Assembly: GCF_033568475.1 (NCBI RefSeq)
Contig: NC_133123.1
Span: 22,802,622-22,866,621, forward strand
Source: Henckelia pumila
Taxonomy: Eukaryota; Streptophyta; Magnoliopsida; Lamiales; Gesneriaceae
DNA length: 64,000 nt
Direction: 5' to 3'
The position numbers and the translations under genes are program-made. The notes beneath the pieces are model-generated. The model did no database searches. It had not been told where the DNA came from and saw only the letters and a program-made list of their open reading frames with translations. Positions 11,222-22,837 of the stretch are shown here, piece by piece (position 1 is the first letter of the stretch; every line of letters begins with the position of its first letter).

Positions 11222-14200
11222 TCATCCGAAAGGGGCGTATCTACATAAAAATATGTGCCCTTCAAAGAACTTCAATGTGATTTTGAAGTGATTCACAGAC
11301 GGTAGCTGCTTCTGGTAGGAGTATGATCTCTCAATGGATTCCCATGCTTCTGAAATGAGTCAGACAATGACGTAAGAACATAAAAAATCGACATACTATG
11401 ACTAATCCTCAGAGTATGTGCATTTATACGATTCATGCAATATCACAATGCCGTGTTTGTGTAAATTAGACAATGTGCTTCAAGAAATGAATTATAGCAT
11501 GATCTATGATTCAAAATACTTGCATTTTTGGGTAAGTTACAGATGATAAGTTTACCTAGTCATGTTCGACCAACTATCGGTTTCATGAACTTTCATAGAA
11601 TCTCCACATGGATTAGGCTTTCCATGGCATCTCTACAGTTTTATTTTTGAGAGTCAGATTTAACTAAAAATGAAATCCCGAGCTCTGACATGAAAGAGCT
11701 TTTCTTACCCAGAATTCAGGTTGGAAAGAACAAGGGGCATTTTCTTTCGATGCCTATATTAAATTTGAAGTTTGACAATTAATTATTAGTCTTTTGTCAA
11801 AACAAGAATCACCCTAGCAAAGCCTTTCTAAACTTGCCTTGATGGACACGCGCCTTTGCAGCTGCGATGCATTATTGCTGTTGATATCTGATCCTAGAGA
11901 GAGCTGAAAAATTACAGCAAAAATACAAAAATCACTTTGATTCAGACATCAAATTGAATCAGAATTTTGGCCTCGTAGTCCGCAAAATCTACCAGGACTA
12001 AAGTCTGAGAGGCCAAACCCATATAGCATGCATTACTGGTGGGAGAGCCCATCAATTGATAAAAATTAGGTGTGAAAACTTTTACAAATTTCAGTATCAA
12101 AATATGACCTCAGTTTTTAAAACATTATTTCATGCATGGAATCACGTAAAAGTTTTTAAATACTACCCTAAATATACATTGCTTTTAGTCCTATTAAATT
12201 TACCTTATTAAATTGTTCTGTCGGTGGAATATCCAATAGCTTGTTATTAGTTGAAAACTTAGGTTCCTGAAACAAATGGTTTTTAATATTAACAGGGGTA
12301 AATTTACTCCATGAGTAAAAGAATTTATTTTATATTAGATTATTAGTGTACAGTGTACTGAAATTCACCATTAGAGTTGTGGTTTCCTCATTTACATCTT
12401 GAATTGGATCAACATCTGCTGCTATTGGGAACACCTGCAGACACAATATTTTGTTCTGAGTTAATGTCCTGATAGAAGCTCAAGTGTTCCTGTCCAAATA
12501 AGAAATCAGACCTTCTCTCCGAGGAAAGCACCTTTAAACTTAATAATTGATGCAGGTTTCTCAGGCTTCAGGGTACCTCTAGAACTTGGTCTGAACAAAG
12601 GCACAATATTAGAGCAAACTACACTTTTAAAAGTGGCCAAAAAAGGCAAACTTGGTTCTACACAAAAGACCATGCTAAAGCATCATTTGCAGAAAACATG
12701 GTTCTGGCCAGAGTAAATAAATATTGAAGCATAGTTGATACTTGACGTAAAGTGATAGAATGAGAAGACCCTTCTTTCGTTTAACGTTTAAAAGAAAGCA
12801 ATTGCAACATTCTGACCTCTTTAAATCTGTGGCACTACTTGACACATGTGGATTGGTTTTATTTGCTGGCGATGATACCTGTCATAATAATACCTCTTTA
12901 GTTTCATGCTGAACCGATTAAAACAAATGAATTATACAGCTTTCTCCAAATGCATTCAAATGTGATTGTAAAGATCAAGTACGTGCAAGTAATTCATGTC
13001 TCTGTTCTTGAAAGCTGATGTTTTGTCATTGTAATATGCTGTAACTTTGTACTAGTTTCAGTTTATTTTATTCGTGATGATGGCATAAATGCAATACTGG
13101 ACCAGATGACCAGCTACACTATGCTCTAGTGGCTCTTATTTAGTCAAGGTTACAAGACCCACAATTTCTAGTCACTCTTCGAAGGTTATTCTCAAATGTG
13201 AGTAAATGCCTGTTTAATGGAAAGTTGAATACGGTGAAAAAGAATAAATTGCATTTCTAGTCTGAAATTTTTTGGCCTAATTTTGTAAAAAGCCATGTAG
13301 ATTAAGTTCGTATAAGTGACAATACAGACCTCCCCTACTTGCACCACTATTTCCAGTTTTACATTTTTACAGATGAGATGAGATCAATGGCGTACCCAAA
13401 ATTTTCAATCAGGAGGAGCGAATTCAACAAATTTTTAAACATTAATACAACACAACATATAAATGACATATATTAACTTCATATATTTTTACAATAATAC
13501 ATATCGAGATTTCATAATTTGAAAATGCTGATTAAAGTTTTATTATCAACTGTCTCAAACACACCGCACTCAATATATGATATCAAACAGTCATTTAACA
13601 ATATATCATCTCCCAACCTATTACGAATTGATTTTTTTTTCATTGATAATACTAAATTTAAAAGTAAATCTATATACCGAAGTATAATTTATGTTTATTT
13701 GATTCAATCATTCTTTTATAAAATCGCTAATTCCAACAATTTTAGAGATCTAACTGCTATTTCGCATGTCACAAAATAAAGTTATCAAATTAGTTCTATA
13801 TGTTAACTTCATCATGAGACATCAAATGAATATAACTGAGTAAACTGAAATAATTTTCATATATCACATTCAAGCCAAAAGGTTTTTAGGTTTATTTTTA
13901 AAAAATATGGGACAATACAAGGCATGCAAAGAATTTCAAGGAAGCAAATTCACAATTAAATTTGTATTTAAAAGAGATATATGTATATAATACTATTTTT
14001 TAAAAAAATTTCAGGAGGGTTGTCGCACGCTTTCGAACCATGTAGGTCCGCCACTGAATGAGATGATATATAAACATTTGCACCGGATCATTTTGATGTG
14101 GAAAAACAGCTTCCAAATAATGATTCAAATATCATGCAAAATAATATTAACGACTTACCTTACCAGAATGTTGACTGGCCCTCTGCATAGTCCTTAAGTT

Positions 14201-17200
14201 AAACACCTGATAAGCATTTATAAAAATGAAGTTGTAATCCAGAACCACGAAAAGTATAGATGAAAAGAGAAAATTGTATAAATGTTTCAAGTCTATGAAA
14301 TTTTGTTTTAGCAATCAAGAAATAAGAAAAGAAAAGACAAGATGGTGCTAAAAAATAACTTAGTAAAGCAAGAGGAAGAAAACTAGTTAAAGACCTCAAC
14401 AGGCCCATGATGTGTGCTCTGCATTGTATTTGATTTTAAGGACAGAACTGATCAAATGTGTGGCAAGTAAGAAAAATCATGTATTTTTCTTATACATTTC
14501 CACTTATATCCATTTCATCCACCTTAAAATTCTTCGCACTAATAGATAACATAGATGGTTTGTGTCAAAATTTATAGAGGCTGTAATGCCTCATCAAATC
14601 ACCACTTGTTCATAACTGTAAGGGAAATTTTTTCTGATCTTGATTAATCGACTTTTTCAGCATGCTAAATTCACATAAAAGTTTGACAATAGATAGAGGA
14701 GATAATTTTTACGTTTAGAAAATTCCAAATGATTAATATGCCTCGGTATTTAAAGAGAACGGCTCTGAATGAGTTTGAGATATTTACTTGAAACTGTGGC
14801 ACTTGTGGCTGGCTCTTTAATGGTTTGGGCAAGGAAGAAGTTCGCAGAATCTATAAAAAAAAGAACAAAATTAAATGGTGGTAAATTAAATGCATTCCAC
14901 AACATATTTGAACTTGTATTATTCCAAGAAGCTAGTTTTCCAATACCAACTTTTTTGTTCGATGGATGCACTTTAGAGGTACACTCTCCCTTCGTTCTTT
15001 CATTTTCACTTGGTGCAGAACTATTTTTGGACCTAACGTTCAAGAAGGAGCAATGATTAGTTCGTAAGACAATAAGTCAAATATCTGGAATTTCTACAGC
15101 AGTAAATGAATAATAGTTGTTGGAGATACCTTCGCCTTTGGGCTCTAAGTTGTGTTTCCAGTTCAGGTTCTCTTGGAATTGTGACCTTTAAATTTTTTTT
15201 TAAAAAAGAGATAACTGAGTTATAGTCAATCCAAAAATTTTTGCCGAATAAAATGTAATCAAAGTGTTATGTCTCTGAGAGAGAAAATGATGCCTATACA
15301 CCTAGCCTTACCAAAATTAAGTGCATGAAACAAAGGTAAGTGGATATGCTCATACTCTCTCTCAAGAAACTGTACCTTCTTTGACGACTTGTGTAATAAC
15401 GCAATTTGATGCTTCAAATGGGCAACCTGGTTAACAAAAAAATAACCAAATTTGAAGCAAAGTGGTTAACATGAGATTAAGTCAAGAATTCTCGTAAAAA
15501 TGTTTGTAACAAATAAGAAAATCATTGTCTCTGTTTCGGACGTTGATTATTAAGAAACTTCGTAAATCATGGTTAAGATGAACAAACCACTAGACAATAA
15601 TAAAAAAATGTTGCTAAAGCAAAGATCTCCTTTTTCTGAGACAATGTTAAGCAGACATGATGAATGACAGTGAACATTCATCAGTCAATTGATGTTCTTT
15701 GCATGTCGTGATAAAATTACGATGACACTATAATTTGGTGAAAATTCAAGCTAGTCATAGCACTTAAAAGATAATGGACACAATGAAAGATAGGAACCCT
15801 GATGCACCTTTCTTAAATAGCCAATCTCAAGCTTCTGTCGTTTGGTAGCAAGATTATCAGATCCACTCTGTCGTTCATCAACCTTAATCGTTGAATTCTT
15901 CAACCTAGTATAGAAAGGAAGAGAAGATGCATAAAAGTAAGATAGCGACTACACTAAAAGGAAATAGAGGGTTTCATATTAGATAAATCAACAAGACTAA
16001 CGCAACTGATTTGATCCAAAAATACCAATCTAGAATTTCCAAGTCTATTCTCACTTAGTTCTAAAGACGAAGAAGAAAAATAAAGTCCCGATAATAAATT
16101 AAATAAGCAAATATTCACTTCTTAAAGGAAAGATTTACCTTGTACATGAGCAGCTGGAATTCATGTCTTGCATTTTGTTTTGTTTTGCCAGATGACTAGC
16201 AGTAGGTTTCATAAAAGTTGAATCCCGTGCTTGAAATAATTTACCAGCAGACATTTTTTTAGCTTTTGGGGTATCTTGAAGCACTTGAATACTTTTCCCT
16301 ACAGAGAAAAAAAAGCTCTATTTTTCTAAAAGAGAGAACAATAGATAAGAATCCGAAAATGGAGCAATAAATTACAATACTTTTGCTTTAGACCAACTGC
16401 ATTTAAGTAATTATTGTTAAACCAGAATGAAATAATATGAGCCAGAGAGAAAAATGTCAAAAAAAAAATCAAAATAATGACCTCGTGGACCTTTTAACAT
16501 AAAGAAGATGCACAGAAAGGAAAATATTAATGGAAAGCACTAAACCTTAAGATTGGCAGAAAACTAGTAAGCGCTGATCAAATGAACTCGTAAAAATATG
16601 GCAAAATATGAATGACAAACCATAAGACAAATTTAAAACCATCTTCTAAAGCTTGCCTAGGAGACAACACATTATATCAAGTTGTAGAACGTATTTTGCT
16701 AGGGAAACATCTAAAAAATGTATGAGTTACAGTGATCCAAGTCCTTTAAGCACACTCTGCATTGAAAACCAGGAATCAAATGTATGAAGCAGTAACATAT
16801 TGAGTAGCCTTTGCCACACGATCAGTATATTAGCTACTTTAATTTTACCTAGAGGCTAGCACTAGATTCACTCGTGAGTCATGACTGAACATTAACAACA
16901 AAAACTTCGTTAACGGATGGAAAAGTAACAGATATTCTTCAATATTTTCATATGGAAAGCCAGCAAAATTCCCTTTAATACCTTTGGAGTTCTTTTTTGA
17001 GGCGGGAACTCCTTGTCCGCTGCCAATATCTAAATTGCAGCTACCATTTGCGCTTGCATTGTCATTCACAGCTTCAACAGACAGTAGTTTTTCCAAATTC
17101 AACTTCACCATAAAAGCTGAATAACCAGGAAGAAAACAACTGAAAATAAGCAAAGCGCAGGGAAAATTGGGAAAAAATAATTTCTAATGTTGCCAAGTTC

Positions 17201-17765
17201 CGTGTTGTATAATATTATCTCATATAGCTCTCAAAACTCTTCTTCTGTCTTTTCTTTTAAATGTTTCATCCTGTTTGTGTCCTTGGTCTTAGGAGATAAA
17301 AAGGATGTTATTATATTACATTCACGAACACAACTGCATTCATGATGATAGAAACAAAAAATGATCATCTCGATACGTATTCAATTCATTTTCAACTTGT
17401 CATGTGAAAATCAAAACATGAATGATTGAAGTTCTGACTTCCAGAGAAACCAAATGTTCTAAATGGCTTCTTTCATACAAGAACATGCATGCAGCTTTCG
17501 TCAAAACCACCTTATTGAAACAAATCCTAGCACCGAACAAAGACTTCCCAATCCCGATTAAAAAAACAAAAAAAAACAAAAGGTACTCACGAGAGTTGGG
17601 ATAGTCGCCGGAAACTTCAAACCAGCGTTCGGCCTCCTCAACTTCAGAATCAAACTCCGCCCTCGAGAAATCGAAGAACCGAGACGCGTCAAACTCGTAT
17701 TCGTCATCAATTTCCGAAGCCTCCAAGTAGAAATCATCGATATAATCCTCCATTTCGTAATCCAT
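11222..17765 (-). CDS. TPX2-like microtubule-associated protein without C-terminal TPX2 repeat
   Basis: Plant TPX2 and TPX2-like proteins nucleate or bundle spindle and nuclear microtubules, and some bind Aurora kinase through the N-terminus (family knowledge). Exons (minus): 17765-17591, 17116-16982, 16298-16139, 15904-15808, 15426-15376, 15185-15130, 15032-14951, 14850-14788, possibly 14418-14395, 14206-14159, 12878-12817, 12590-12512, 12434-12369, 12266-12204, 11903-11834, and probably 11349-11222. All phases agree. Seen: acidic N-terminus ending EYEFDASRFFDF and AERWFEVSG...YPNSPFMV, as in plant TPX2; the motif FMKPTASHLAKQN; a Lys/Gln helix (LATKRQKLEIGYLRK); TIPREPELETQLRA; then NKK-ILRTSSLPKPLK and VPQFQ-VFNLRTMQRASQHS, the TPX2 importin-type region. 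The product is about 444 residues, shorter than canonical TPX2, and no KLRTEERG-like C-terminal domain was found. The last exon and the 24-nt exon are the least certain parts. Confidence 0.8.
13384..14057. mobile_element. 674-bp TIR DNA transposon remnant in TPX2-like intron
   Basis: The ends are imperfect inverted repeats: left TCAATGGCGTACC, right (reverse complement) TCAGTGGCGGACC. Direct repeats flank them: ATGAGATGAGA at 13373-13383 and ATGAGATGATA at 14058-14068. The 9-11 bp duplication fits a Mutator-like (MULE) non-autonomous element, though a hAT with imprecise edges is possible. The interior is AT-rich; one 86-codon ORF (13519-13779) has no motif I recognise. It lies in the intron between exons 14206-14159 and 12878-12817. 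Confidence 0.7.
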
Positions 17766-18010
17766 CTCAATTTCACAGCGATCTGTGAAAACGTCGTCTT
17801 ATCTCATGCAATTAAGATCATCGGATTCCTGCTTCGCGGCGGAGTCTGGGGATTCCAAAACCCTAGGTTCCGAGGAGGACAACGAGGCACGAATCTATGG
17901 TAATTGTTGGTGTTTTTGTGATGGAAATTGCGAGTTTTTCGTGTTCGTTGAAAAGCAGAGGAGGAGAAGGAATGGGAAAACGGCAAACTGTCGTTTATAT
18001 ACAGTTGGGA
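17766..18010 (-). promoter_or_regulatory. Promoter/5' UTR side of the TPX2-like gene
   Basis: This is the sequence directly upstream of the TPX2-like ATG. It is moderately GC-rich compared with its surroundings and holds no competing gene. An AACGG-rich stretch (minus strand reading of 17970-18000: CAACTGTATATAAACGACAG and CCGTTTTCCC) includes a TATATAAA box near 17994-18001. AACGG/YAACGG-like MSA elements are known in plant G2/M promoters, but I only see loosely similar strings. The TATA box is seen; its use is inferred. Confidence 0.4.
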
Positions 18011-18094
18011 TTTGAATTTGTGGGTCCCCTGTCTCGCCTTCTATATATTTTTGTATTTTTTATTTTTTTTGGATGAGATAGCCTTCTATATTTA

Positions 18095-18100
18095 CATTTA

Positions 18101-18136
<36 letters not shown>

Positions 18137-18139
18137 CCA

Positions 18140-18185
<46 letters not shown>

Positions 18186-18195
18186 TTTATTTGAA
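18095..18195. repeat. Compound microsatellite (AT)n-(ATT)n-(TTTA)n
   Basis: Three adjoining simple repeats: TA/AT dinucleotides at about 18106-18133, ATT trinucleotides at about 18140-18170, and TTTA tetranucleotides at about 18170-18193. It is a likely length-polymorphic marker and has no coding content. Confidence 0.9.
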
Positions 18196-19464
18196 ACACA
18201 ATACTAATTTAGGATTTCAATGATTTTATATGTAATATATTGTGGGATTTTGTAAACAGATTTTGTCATTATTGACGATTTTGTTGGGTGTAATAATTGT
18301 TTCTTTTGGATAGAGCGATTGAACCATGTCGTTTGAGCTGCTGTACTATTTAAAAAATTTGAGTTGCACCATTACTACCAATTATAACTTTTGGTAAAAT
18401 GGTAAGTGTTCGGTCCTACAATTAGTATCAGACTCAAGGTCAAGAGCTTGGTCCTACAGAGTTTATATGAGGATTCAGAATATGATCTATATTTATTAAT
18501 AATAATGTTATGCAAAATATCATGTAGGTAAAATGTCAATTTTATAAGTGCAATATGCATTAAAGTGCGATATTTTTAATCATATGTTTTTCATTGAAAC
18601 AATTATGATCATGTAACTATATTTCAATGTTATGGATGATACAGGTACTCGATACCCGACTTGACACAATCGGGTATCTATCCTACCCGATATCCGATTG
18701 AGAACCAGAATACATTTTTTTATTTTTTTATAAAATAATTAAAAATATTGCTATGCAATGAATAATTATAAATTAGTAAATTACTAATTAAAAACTGTTT
18801 TCAATCACAATCTTATTTATAATTTTGCAGAGTCAAAAAATTCTCTCTTGACATGTAAGTGTGTTTACCATTGTAACTGTAAAAATTTAACAAAAACATT
18901 AATCTGTACTTATATAATTTTGACAAGAATGATTAAAATTGATTGTCAAAATATAGTTATATGAGTATAATTTATTTAACAAAAGATATATGACTAAAAA
19001 TATCACAAACCGATATTGTACACACGAGTAATGGAAATTGATATTTGCCTATAACATAACTATATAATAAATTATTAGACTAATCGAACGATGATGTTAA
19101 TATTGATGAAATCATTTGTAAATACATTTTTTGAGTAAATATATCAATGAACACATTAATCTATATTCATATCACTTATATGCAAATATATCATGAGTAT
19201 TTTGTATTAAATGTGTTCGATAAATTTTAAAATTTAAAATTTAAGTACATATAGCAGTTAATATTTCGACAAATTCTAAATTATTCTTTCACGAAATTCC
19301 AATTTTTTACGAGTAAAAATTTCTAGTTTTAATTTATCAATGTATGGTAGGTTAAAGGCCTAAAAATAAAGGGAAAAAACCTAATGTCTTGAATATTTTA
19401 ATATATAAGAGAAAATACCTAAAACTTTGTGATAAATACTTTCACATATCCTAAGACGAAGGTA
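18196..19464. other. AT-rich intergenic sequence, no gene seen
   Basis: About 1.27 kb between the TPX2-like and DUF688 genes. A small motif ACCCGA/CGGGTATC recurs at 18650-18700, in the style of the TACCCGATACCCGA tails of plant MITEs. I found no paired end and no coding ORF. Confidence 0.4.
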
Positions 19465-19613
19465 GTGTTTGCAACCTTTAAAAATAAGTGATTATGGATT
19501 CTTTTATTAACAAATTGTTAAGAAAAGAATCCACAATCACTTATTTTTAGAGGTTGCAAACACTTTGTTAAGAAAAGAATTCATAATTATATATTTTTAA
19601 AGGTTGCAAACAC
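19465..19613. repeat. Long palindrome plus a third arm copy (MITE-like foldback)
   Basis: Arm 1 at 19465-19513 (starting GTGTTTGCAACC) and arm 2 at 19515-19563 are nearly perfect inverted copies separated by one base. A third copy in the orientation of arm 2 follows at 19564-19612 and ends TTGCAAACAC. Such foldbacks are typical of small plant MITEs and can yield hairpin RNA. The left and right neighbours AAGGTAGT and ACCGAAAA do not give a clear target duplication. Confidence 0.75.
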
Positions 19614-19971
19614 AACCGAAAACATGTTGTAGATTTTAAAAATTCTAGAACTTTATAATAATCTTCACATGTAATAACTATTCTCACTTGTAAAAATCTG
19701 AACGTGACTTTTTAGCCCTCTTTAGATAATTTGAGAGTCGTTGGTCTAACTTTTTAAAGTCTGATAATTGAACCTTTTTAGATTCATTAAAATTAAATTT
19801 CGTTTTCTTCTTTACTATTAGTTCGTGGTATCGCGCGCTTTAATTTCTCATTCATCCGAAATGAGTTCGATGAAAATAAATATAATACCGATAAAAGTAC
19901 ATTAATATTCAACACCAAACAAACTTTATTATAGAAGAAAAAAGAACTTGTCCTATAATTTGTTTATCTAT

Positions 19972-21063
19972 CTACATTAGCTTTAGCTGCAAATGCTTTT
20001 TCCACTTCTTCTGCAATACATGGATGCCATTGCCACCTCCAAAGATCCCACATCCAAAAGCGTTCCTCCTCATAAAATCCTGCCATCCACAATTCCCAAT
20101 AACGAAACAAATCAACACCCGAAATAATACGGAGATAGTTTGAAAAATGACTTTTGATCAAATATTATTTATGAAATCGTCACCATATCTGTTAGTATCA
20201 TGTATACATATGTTGTTTCCAAGGATATTGTTTCAATTAATTCTACTAAGAAAAAGGAAGGAACAGATCATGTGGTTACTTTACTTTACTTTACTTACCA
20301 TAGACGTCTGTTTACGCATGTTAATCACTTTCCTTTGATAGCTTCTTCTTCGGCTCATCACTATCATCTCTCCGAGTGTCAGCAGTGGTCTTCTAACCTG
20401 GCTGCCGTTTCTTTCACATGTTATAAACTCCGTGCACCGCGCATCGTTTTCAGTTGTTTTCGCCAGCTTGTTGGCTGAATTTGAACTGGGGACTAGTAGA
20501 GGAAACAGCCACTCCAAGAAAGAAGTCCCCACCAAGCTAGCGGATCCTGTTTCATAGCTGCTAGCAGTACTAGTACTCTCCGAATCAGAAACCGGCGAAC
20601 CGGGGCAGTTGTCGACGAGTACTCTTCGTGTTTTTTCAGCAGGAAAAGCGTGAGTGCGTTCCACGGTTGGTATCAGGCAGTTTGCCAGAAGAGAAGGAGC
20701 TGAGCTGAAGGACTCGTCCGTTTCGAAACTACACGTTTCGAGCTCCGAGTGGGACAACACATCCATTTGATCAGAATCATGTAGGTCATGATAAATCCCT
20801 TTGTATTCGCTACCATCATGATCCAAGCCACAGCTTGCAGGGGGAGGAGGTAAAAGCAGCTGGAGTGGTGTCCCTGGCTTCTCTTCCCAACCGAAGGGGA
20901 CGGATACGACGAGCTTAACGGGCACTTCGACGGGCCGAATTGGTCGAGGAGTTGGTTTCCAATCTCTCTTTGGTGTCCCCGGTCTCTCTTCCCACAAGAA
21001 TGGGATAGAAATGGACTGCCTCTCTCTTTTCCTCTCAATCTTGGAGGTTTGTCTTTCTGCCAT
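19972..21063 (-). CDS. DUF688 family protein, two exons
   Basis: Exon 1 is 21063-20299 and ends in ATG before a strong GTAAGT donor. Exon 2 is 20079-19972, after TGGCAG. Together they encode 290 residues. The protein has two copies of the DUF688 signature: IPFLWEERPGTPKRDW near residue 20 and VPFGWEEKPGTPLQ near residue 54. It is Pro-rich up to about residue 75, then acidic and Ser/Thr-rich (DSESTSTASSYETGSAS). The C-terminus is basic (MSRRRSYQRKVINMRKQ), followed by the exon 2 tail KKWKKHLQLKLM. There is no signal peptide or membrane segment. The biochemical function of the family is unknown. The start follows AAG and is the first in-frame ATG. A single-exon reading would end 5 residues after the donor, so the spliced form is preferred. 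Confidence 0.8.
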
Positions 21064-21069
21064 CTTGAA

Positions 21070-22160
21070 AATTTGAATATAATAAGTTGATTGGATATTT
21101 TGTAGGTTTTGATTTGAATGTTGTCACATATATATAGTTATTAACTATATATGTATGTGTATGTGTATGTGTGTGTTGGATGAGTGGATTAGTAGCTCTC
21201 CAACTAAATCATTTAGGCATGTGTAACAGCACCATTTTGTTTGAAAATTAGGCTTACCTAATGTTTGATTTGAATAATATCTTGGACTACCGCTTTAGTG
21301 GCTATTTGCCAATTTCCTTCTTATAGTGCGCTTTGTATTGGACACTTTACTATATATCATGTGTTTCTTGATGGATGGTTCGTTCTAATAAATTAAAATT
21401 TCATGGAGTATTTTAAATTTTATTATAATTATAATTTTTTTTTAAAGAAATTGAATGTCAAAATTAGAATATGTTTTAAGGGTATTATAAAATTTGTGCT
21501 CTCGTAATTTTCTTGTTATAATTTTATTCTCGATTTTGTTGTTTTGATTCGCCAGGACACTTCAAGTATATCCAATTGAGCATTTCTTGTAACTTTAGAA
21601 ATTTTGGCCCTTTTTGAAATAAAACTTACTTGAAGTCTATAGGGTGAGAATCTATTATAAATTATAATTAAAACTAGTATTTTTCCTCTTTTTTTAATGG
21701 GTTAAAGCTTTTTTTTTTTTTGGGATTAAAACTGTTTTTTTTAAAGAAAAGATTAAAACTAGTGTTTTGGTATAACCGAAATAATTAATTAAATAAATAA
21801 ACTAACAAAATATAAGACAAAATATTTTGTTCTTTCTAATTTTGTCACCCTATTGGCTATTTGGTTTTTACGTTGACCCTCCGAGGAAAGATACCGACCT
21901 CATCAAGACTTTAGCCATAATAGTAAATGGTCAAGAAATCACTTTTAGTATTATTATTTTATTTATTTATTTCGGACAATCGGTCAAACACTCAGACTTC
22001 ATTTTGGCGCAGACTTTACATTTTCTTGTTATTATACGTTTTTTTTTTAAGGAAGAATTTTTGTAACAAAAATAATTTTATGCTTTCGTTATCATATTAT
22101 TATTATTATTATTATAAGTTAACAGCGGGAAAAAGAAACACGATATAGACATGAGTAACA
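21070..22160. other. Upstream region of the DUF688 gene, AT-rich
   Basis: Promoter side of the DUF688 gene (minus strand), with TATATATA at about 21128-21135 and TG/TATG dinucleotide repeats at about 21147-21178. Further right it is AT- and T-rich with no gene. A 50-bp stretch at about 21865-21915 resembles one at 22625-22675. Confidence 0.45.
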
Positions 22161-22162
22161 CT

Positions 22163-22316
22163 CTTGTGAGACGGTCTCACAAATGAGACGGGTCAATCCT
22201 ACCCATATTTATAATAATAAATAATACTTTTGGAATAAAATATAATACTTTTTAATTGATAACCCATGTAAAAGACCCGTCTCAAAAAAATGACCATTAA
22301 GACCGTCTCATATAAA
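22163..22316. mobile_element. Small MITE with GAGACGGTCTCA inverted ends
   Basis: The left part reads GTGAGACGGTCTCAC, then ATGAGACGGGTCAA. The right part carries the inverted forms GACCCGTCTCA and AAGACCGTCTCAT. The interior is only AT-rich. This terminal sequence is a common plant non-autonomous DNA element type. The exact boundary and target duplication are uncertain. Confidence 0.65.
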
Positions 22317-22837
22317 TTTTTGCCTATAGACATATAGTCATACTTCTGCTCGTTATAGTTCTATTCTTATTTTGGTTGTATGATTCTTCGGCGGGAAAAT
22401 CCAAGTCAAAAATTTCTTGAAATTTTACAAGTTATTTTAATATATTGATAATGATCATTTTTACTCATAGTCATATGGTTATTCTTCGTAAATCATTGCA
22501 TGTATTTTATTAAAATTTTGATTTTGATTTTGATTTTAAATTAATGCAAATGGAAAATATATATAAGTGTAAAAAAGGGAACTAATAAAATAGAAAACAA
22601 ATCTTCACCTGTGTGGTGTTTTCGTGGACCCTCGGTGAAAAATACCAATTCATTAAAGACTACAGCAATCGCTGTAAGACGGTAAAATTTCCTTCGGCAT
22701 ATACTCCATATTTTATTATTATATTATATCGTGTTATGATATACTTTATAATTTTTTCTTTTTTTATTATATTATATGTTAAATGAAACCAAAAACACCA
22801 ATTGGTGTAGTCTATTATTATTTTTATCCTTCAAATA

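Noticed and set aside
14750..15043. A single 97-codon exon of the TPX2-like gene
   Set aside because: The middle part has intron-like composition with GT at 14950 and a polypyrimidine-AG at 14851. Splitting it into 15032-14951 and 14850-14788 restores the family motif NKKIL...VPQFQ.
18012..18194. Short ORF of Ile/Tyr/Phe
   Set aside because: It is a translation of simple AT, ATT and TTTA repeats.
20281..20338. Read-through end of the DUF688 protein (VSKVK)
   Set aside because: A strong GTAAGT donor immediately after ATG at 20299 and an in-frame second exon at 20079-19972 make splicing more likely.
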